Origin: Pagrus major
Lineage: Eukaryota; Chordata; Actinopteri; Spariformes; Sparidae
Length of the DNA: 64,000 nucleotides
Reading direction: 5' to 3'
Assembly: GCF_040436345.1 (NCBI RefSeq)
Contig: NC_133216.1
Location: 20,361,792-20,425,791 of the forward strand
Shown here: piece by piece, positions 61,080 through 64,000 of the stretch
How the letters are laid out: each line of letters starts with the position of its first letter
Numbering within the stretch: the stretch's first letter is position 1
Translations under genes and position numbers: made by a program
The notes under the pieces: model-generated
The model's database searches: none
The model's input: the letters and a program-made list of their open reading frames with translations, nothing else
What the model was told of the DNA's origin: nothing

Positions 61080-62457
61080 CTGCAAAACATACCATCACAA
61101 GTACACGTGTATGTTTAGTTTCTCCTCATTTTTCAGCGCTCACTCTCTGACTCTTACAGACATGCAGTCGACTCAAACCTCCACATCTCCACCCTACGTT
61201 CATCCATTCCCACTGATTTCTCTTTAAATGTTAACTCAGAACAGAGTTCAGACGCTCACTGTGAGCCTGATATGGGATGTTTCCTGTCACAAACTGTACA
61301 GGGGCCACATGAACTTTCCAGCTACATCAGAATGAAGAATGTGAAGAAACAACAGTTTTGAAGTTATGTGAAAGACGTCTTTGCTCTGTGTTGCAGAGAT
61401 GTCTACTGAAGTAAGCATGCAACATGTAAGATAGTTATTCTGACACTTTAGGTTTCCCAACTTCTGGTACCTCTTATTTTCAAAATAAAAGCTCTCATCA
61501 GTGGTGCTTTTTGCATGAGTTTTAATACAAAAAGGAAAAACATTAGTTTTATCCAAATTTTAGTCATTAATACTAAGAATTGACTAAGTGTGATTTTGTT
61601 TCAGCCCGTTTTACATTCATCCGGCAACACAAGACTCCACACTCAGAAGCTGTAGTGTCAGCTAAACTTGGTCCAGCACTGGCGTCGGTGTAACTGGCAA
61701 GCTTGTGTAGAATAAACCCATAAAGATATGTCGTGTCTAGAAAACCAGCCAGGACCGATCACCCGCAAGCATTTCTCAAGATGCAGGGACACCCCAAAGT
61801 CTTCTAATCTTTACGAGTGGACAGTCTGAACCTCCTCTCTCGTCAAACACTGCATAAGATTGCAACGACCCTTTAGAGCTATTAAACAGACGATTCAGCA
61901 GTTTTACAACAACATTTCAGCAATTATCCAAAGGAGTGCGTTGAATTCAGAAACAGATCTGCACTCTTCCACAAACAGAAACTGTGAAGAAAGATCACTG
62001 AGGGCTCCACACTTGACCACCCACATCTGATCAAGTTAATTGGTTGCAGCATTTCAGTCTCGGTCAGTGTTGTAAATGTGTTTCACAGCAGGAAGGCTGT
62101 AGACCAGTTTTTCCACATGAGTGGAAGCTAATCAAAGGTAAACTGTGAATGTTTAATGTCGATCCAAAACAGCAGTTTGACAAAGTATGTGAGATCTTGA
62201 GGCTTTTTTTAACTAAAATCTAAACCAAATGTTGATTATACAAAGTAGATCATTCATCTTTTTTATATTGGATTAGTTGCAACACAGGAGACACATGACT
62301 TGAAGTCTGTGGTCAACTTTCTTTGTTTGTCTCTGTCCTTCGTCCTGTCCGTCTCATCCAGGGAGCCTCGATGTATTTGCCTGCAGCAGACGGGGCAGCT
62401 GCCTCACAGAGTTTTCCCTCATCGTCGACTCCAACCCTCTTCCCTTCGGCCCGCTGA
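48820..62457 (+). CDS. tmem255b: TMEM255 family tetraspan membrane protein (TMEM255B-like), nine exons
   Basis: Exons: 48820-48883, 50110-50249, 50794-50856, 52801-52890, 55256-55336, 55501-55586, 55702-55861, 60920-61024 and 62362-62457. All splice GT-AG and keep one frame of 294 aa (human TMEM255B has 326). Four membrane helices lie near 30-50, 65-83, 90-115 and 194-220. A large extracellular loop between helices 3 and 4 is cysteine-rich and holds the family signature CYCCDLYNC (165-173) and one N-glycosylation site (N157). GRCQYYSSG in exon 5 is closer to TMEM255B than to TMEM255A. Molecular function of the family is unknown. Exons 8-9 encode a short Ser/Ala/Pro tail lacking the PPPY-type ending of human TMEM255A/B. 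The exon 8 donor, hence the last frame, is the least certain part. The first ATG is chosen because it is the first after an in-frame stop. Confidence 0.88.
48884..50109 (+). other. Intron 1 of the TMEM255 gene
   Basis: A 1.2-kb AT-rich intron. No exon-like sequence or bounded repeat was recognised inside it. Confidence 0.6.
50857..52800 (+). other. Intron 3 of the TMEM255 gene
   Basis: A 1.9-kb intron, AT-rich, ending in a good polypyrimidine tract ('ttcttctttgttcctcgtcc') before AG. No embedded gene or complete repeat recognised. Confidence 0.55.
52891..55255 (+). other. Intron 4 of the TMEM255 gene with repeat remnants
   Basis: A 2.4-kb intron. About 53930-53995 ('tttcctaaacctaaccaaac') is a fragment of the repeat also seen at 60040-60180. 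About 54080-54155 ('ccaactctcggcaaaaatat', 'cccaaaatgtcaaactattc') is the right end of the foldback family at 5162-7297. A GC-richer patch at 53630-53815 is unexplained. Confidence 0.5.
55867..55890 (+). repeat. (AC)12 tract at 5' splice site of intron 7
   Basis: The tract begins directly after the donor sequence GTAAG, so it is in the zone next to U1 binding. Confidence 0.95.
58575..58922. mobile_element. MITE with TTAAAGGCAC/TTAAAAGGTG termini
   Basis: The left end 'ttaaaggcacaatttgtaag' is mirrored by the right end 'ttacacatcgcaccttttaa'. Length 348 bp. Internal 'gagatatctattgatgttag' links it to fragments near 10120 and 61395. It lies in intron 7 of the TMEM255 gene. Confidence 0.7.
60883..60903 (+). 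repeat. (TG)10 tract near 3' splice site of intron 7
   Basis: Pure TG tract between likely branch-point region and acceptor, complementary to the AC tracts at 55867-55890 and 61052-61079. Confidence 0.95.
61052..61079 (+). repeat. (AC)14 tract at start of intron 8
   Basis: The tract starts 28 bases into intron 8 (61025-62361) and is complementary to the TG tract on the other side of exon 8. Confidence 0.95.
61080..62361 (+). other. Remainder of intron 8 of the TMEM255 gene
   Basis: No embedded gene recognised. About 61360-61430 ('gttgcagagatgtctactga') is a fragment of the MITE family at 58575-58922. The acceptor is preceded by a good pyrimidine tract ('tttgtttgtctctgtccttc') and no TG repeat, unlike intron 7. 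Confidence 0.5.
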
Positions 62458-64000
62458 CCAGCCTGCTGCCATACAGAGTCCCCGGCCTCTCTGCCTGAGC
62501 ACCACCGGGAAATGACTAAAAAACATACAGTGTGCAGAAAGAACAAGAAAGGGATAAACATATAGATATACAACATATATATAAAGTATATTATGCAGAA
62601 ATGTAAAGATTTTGTTTTCTAAAAATATAAAACTGGATGTGGAAAGAGCTTCCTGAAGACATTAAAACACAAGAACATAAAGGCCTTAAGTTGTAAAATG
62701 TTTGTAAGTGAAATGTAACACATGTTGTCTATAGGCTTTAACTAACTTTCACAAACAGCAGTGAAACCACACACAAGAGTTAACACTTAAACGCACAGAC
62801 TGACGCGGAAAAACCTCCAGTTAATCTTCACTTTTATGAATAAAAGACGAACACGACGGGCCTCAGCTGGCCTCGCTGGAATTTATAGCCTGCATTTATT
62901 ACAACACAAGTCTGACATCGGAGGAGATCTTGGTACGCCATGTATGTGTTTTCATTCAGTATTATCAGGGGAGTCTGACACATTCACAAGGTCTCTGTCT
63001 TGCAGTGTGCCTCGTCTGTAGGACTGAAGAGGCCTCTCGGGATTTTGTAAACAATAATAGATTTGTTTGTGGTTTCACTGACCCGTTTATGTGGTAATAC
63101 CTTTGTGTGTGCACGTGTGTGAGCTGATTTATGTCCTATGAGACGCCTCAAACACGTGATTTACATACATGTAACGTTTATTTTACTAACTGTCAAACTT
63201 TTTTACACAAAAATGTATTAAATACATGAATTATCAAAACAGAACCGTCTGGATTCTTTAAGTAAAACCACTAAGAAGTAAATAACCTTGATTATCTTGT
63301 TATAATCAGGGATGCCATGACGGGGTGGGTAACATCCACACGAGTTCCAGGAACCAGAAGGTTTCTCAGCAGAAACATTGCGTTACTATTTTGAACACTA
63401 TTTTTTGTCTTACGCGGCAAAAAATATCCAAACCTGTTCGTTTGATGCGTTTACATCCTTATTTGCTGTTTATGTGGAAGCAGACGAGGCACAAAACACT
63501 ACATGGCAAAGCCTGAGGAGTTTGTTTGATGTAGGTCTGGCAACATGATGTGGAGAATAACAACGACTGACAGCACGCCAGCGCTGTGAGAAGCACAGGG
63601 TGGTTTTCCCCTGTGAAACACCCTCCAGTCTCTCCTGACCTCCAGTCAAAGACAGTCAGTGTCAGAATACAGTACAACATGAATAACTTCATGCATGCAA
63701 CTGCATTCCCTATACCCCTGGTGAGAATCTGCTGACAGACACACGGCGGTCCAAAAAAATAAAGAGGCTCGGATGTTGACCCTCGCAGTCGGTATGAAAT
63801 GTGTATATGAATGTGAAGACTGTGACGTTTCCAGACTGCTGTGAAGAGGAGGTTCAGAAAAATGTCATTCGTCCTGATAGAGAGGAAAAAACTAATTTAA
63901 AAGTTGAGAATAAAACTTAGATAGAAGCAGCTCATACAGCTGGACTACAGAGGGACATTACGTTGAGTCCATAAACTAATACGGGGGAAAACCAAATATG
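62458..64000. other. TMEM255 3' UTR and downstream flank
   Basis: Candidate poly(A) signals on the plus strand are ATTAAA at 62661-62666 and AATAAA at 62839-62844, consistent with a 3' UTR of about 0.2-0.4 kb. Beyond that no gene, RNA or bounded repeat is recognised up to the window edge. Confidence 0.4.

Noticed and set aside
1-64000. CRISPR arrays, tRNA or rRNA genes, bacterial operons, viral genes
   Set aside because: None found. Dinucleotide repeats are not spaced arrays, and B-box-like sequences occur only in SINE-type fragments.

Overview
The window is nuclear DNA of a ray-finned (teleost) fish, probably a percomorph. The evidence is split genes with GT-AG introns and vertebrate-type products, many long CA/GT microsatellites, and several short inverted-repeat elements that I recognise as abundant in percomorph genomes. 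No bacterial, plasmid, phage or CRISPR content was seen.

Layout: (1) 0.8-2.6 kb, minus strand: an intact single-exon frizzled-9 Wnt receptor gene (fzd9), with 3' UTR below it and a GC-rich putative promoter/5' UTR above it. (2) 3.3-40.1 kb: a gene-poor stretch of about 37 kb. It holds MITE-like inverted-repeat elements, at least three decayed LINE fragments, SINE-like pieces, about 14 microsatellites, and several GC-moderate, homeodomain/SOX/TCF-site-bearing blocks that could be conserved non-coding elements. No convincing protein gene was found. (3) 40.5-44.2 kb, minus: a four-exon cone-type G-protein-coupled receptor kinase (grk7, 549 aa). (4) 46.1-47.2 kb, minus: three-exon rnf7 (RBX2/SAG, 110 aa), a RING-H2 subunit of cullin-RING ubiquitin ligases. 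(5) 48.8-62.5 kb, plus: a nine-exon TMEM255 family tetraspan membrane protein (294 aa in my model), divergent from rnf7. (6) 62.5-64 kb: 3' flank with no gene recognised.

The genes do not form a pathway; linkage is by ancestry. In humans RNF7 and GRK7 are neighbours on 3q23, while GRK1 and TMEM255B are neighbours on 13q34. Finding a TMEM255 gene beside grk7-rnf7 suggests the fish kept a paralogon member that mammals lost.

The most interesting signal is in that TMEM255 gene. Its 5.06-kb intron 7 starts with (AC)12 six bases into the intron and ends with a (TG)10 tract 16 bases before exon 8. A second (AC)14 lies just after exon 8. These complementary tracts could pair in the pre-mRNA and bring distant splice sites together, or alternatively enclose exon 8. 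Other notable points are an apparent N-terminal extension of Grk7 where the usual start codon is GTG, and a 160-bp hAT-type element with a perfect 8-bp target duplication nested in a LINE 3' end.
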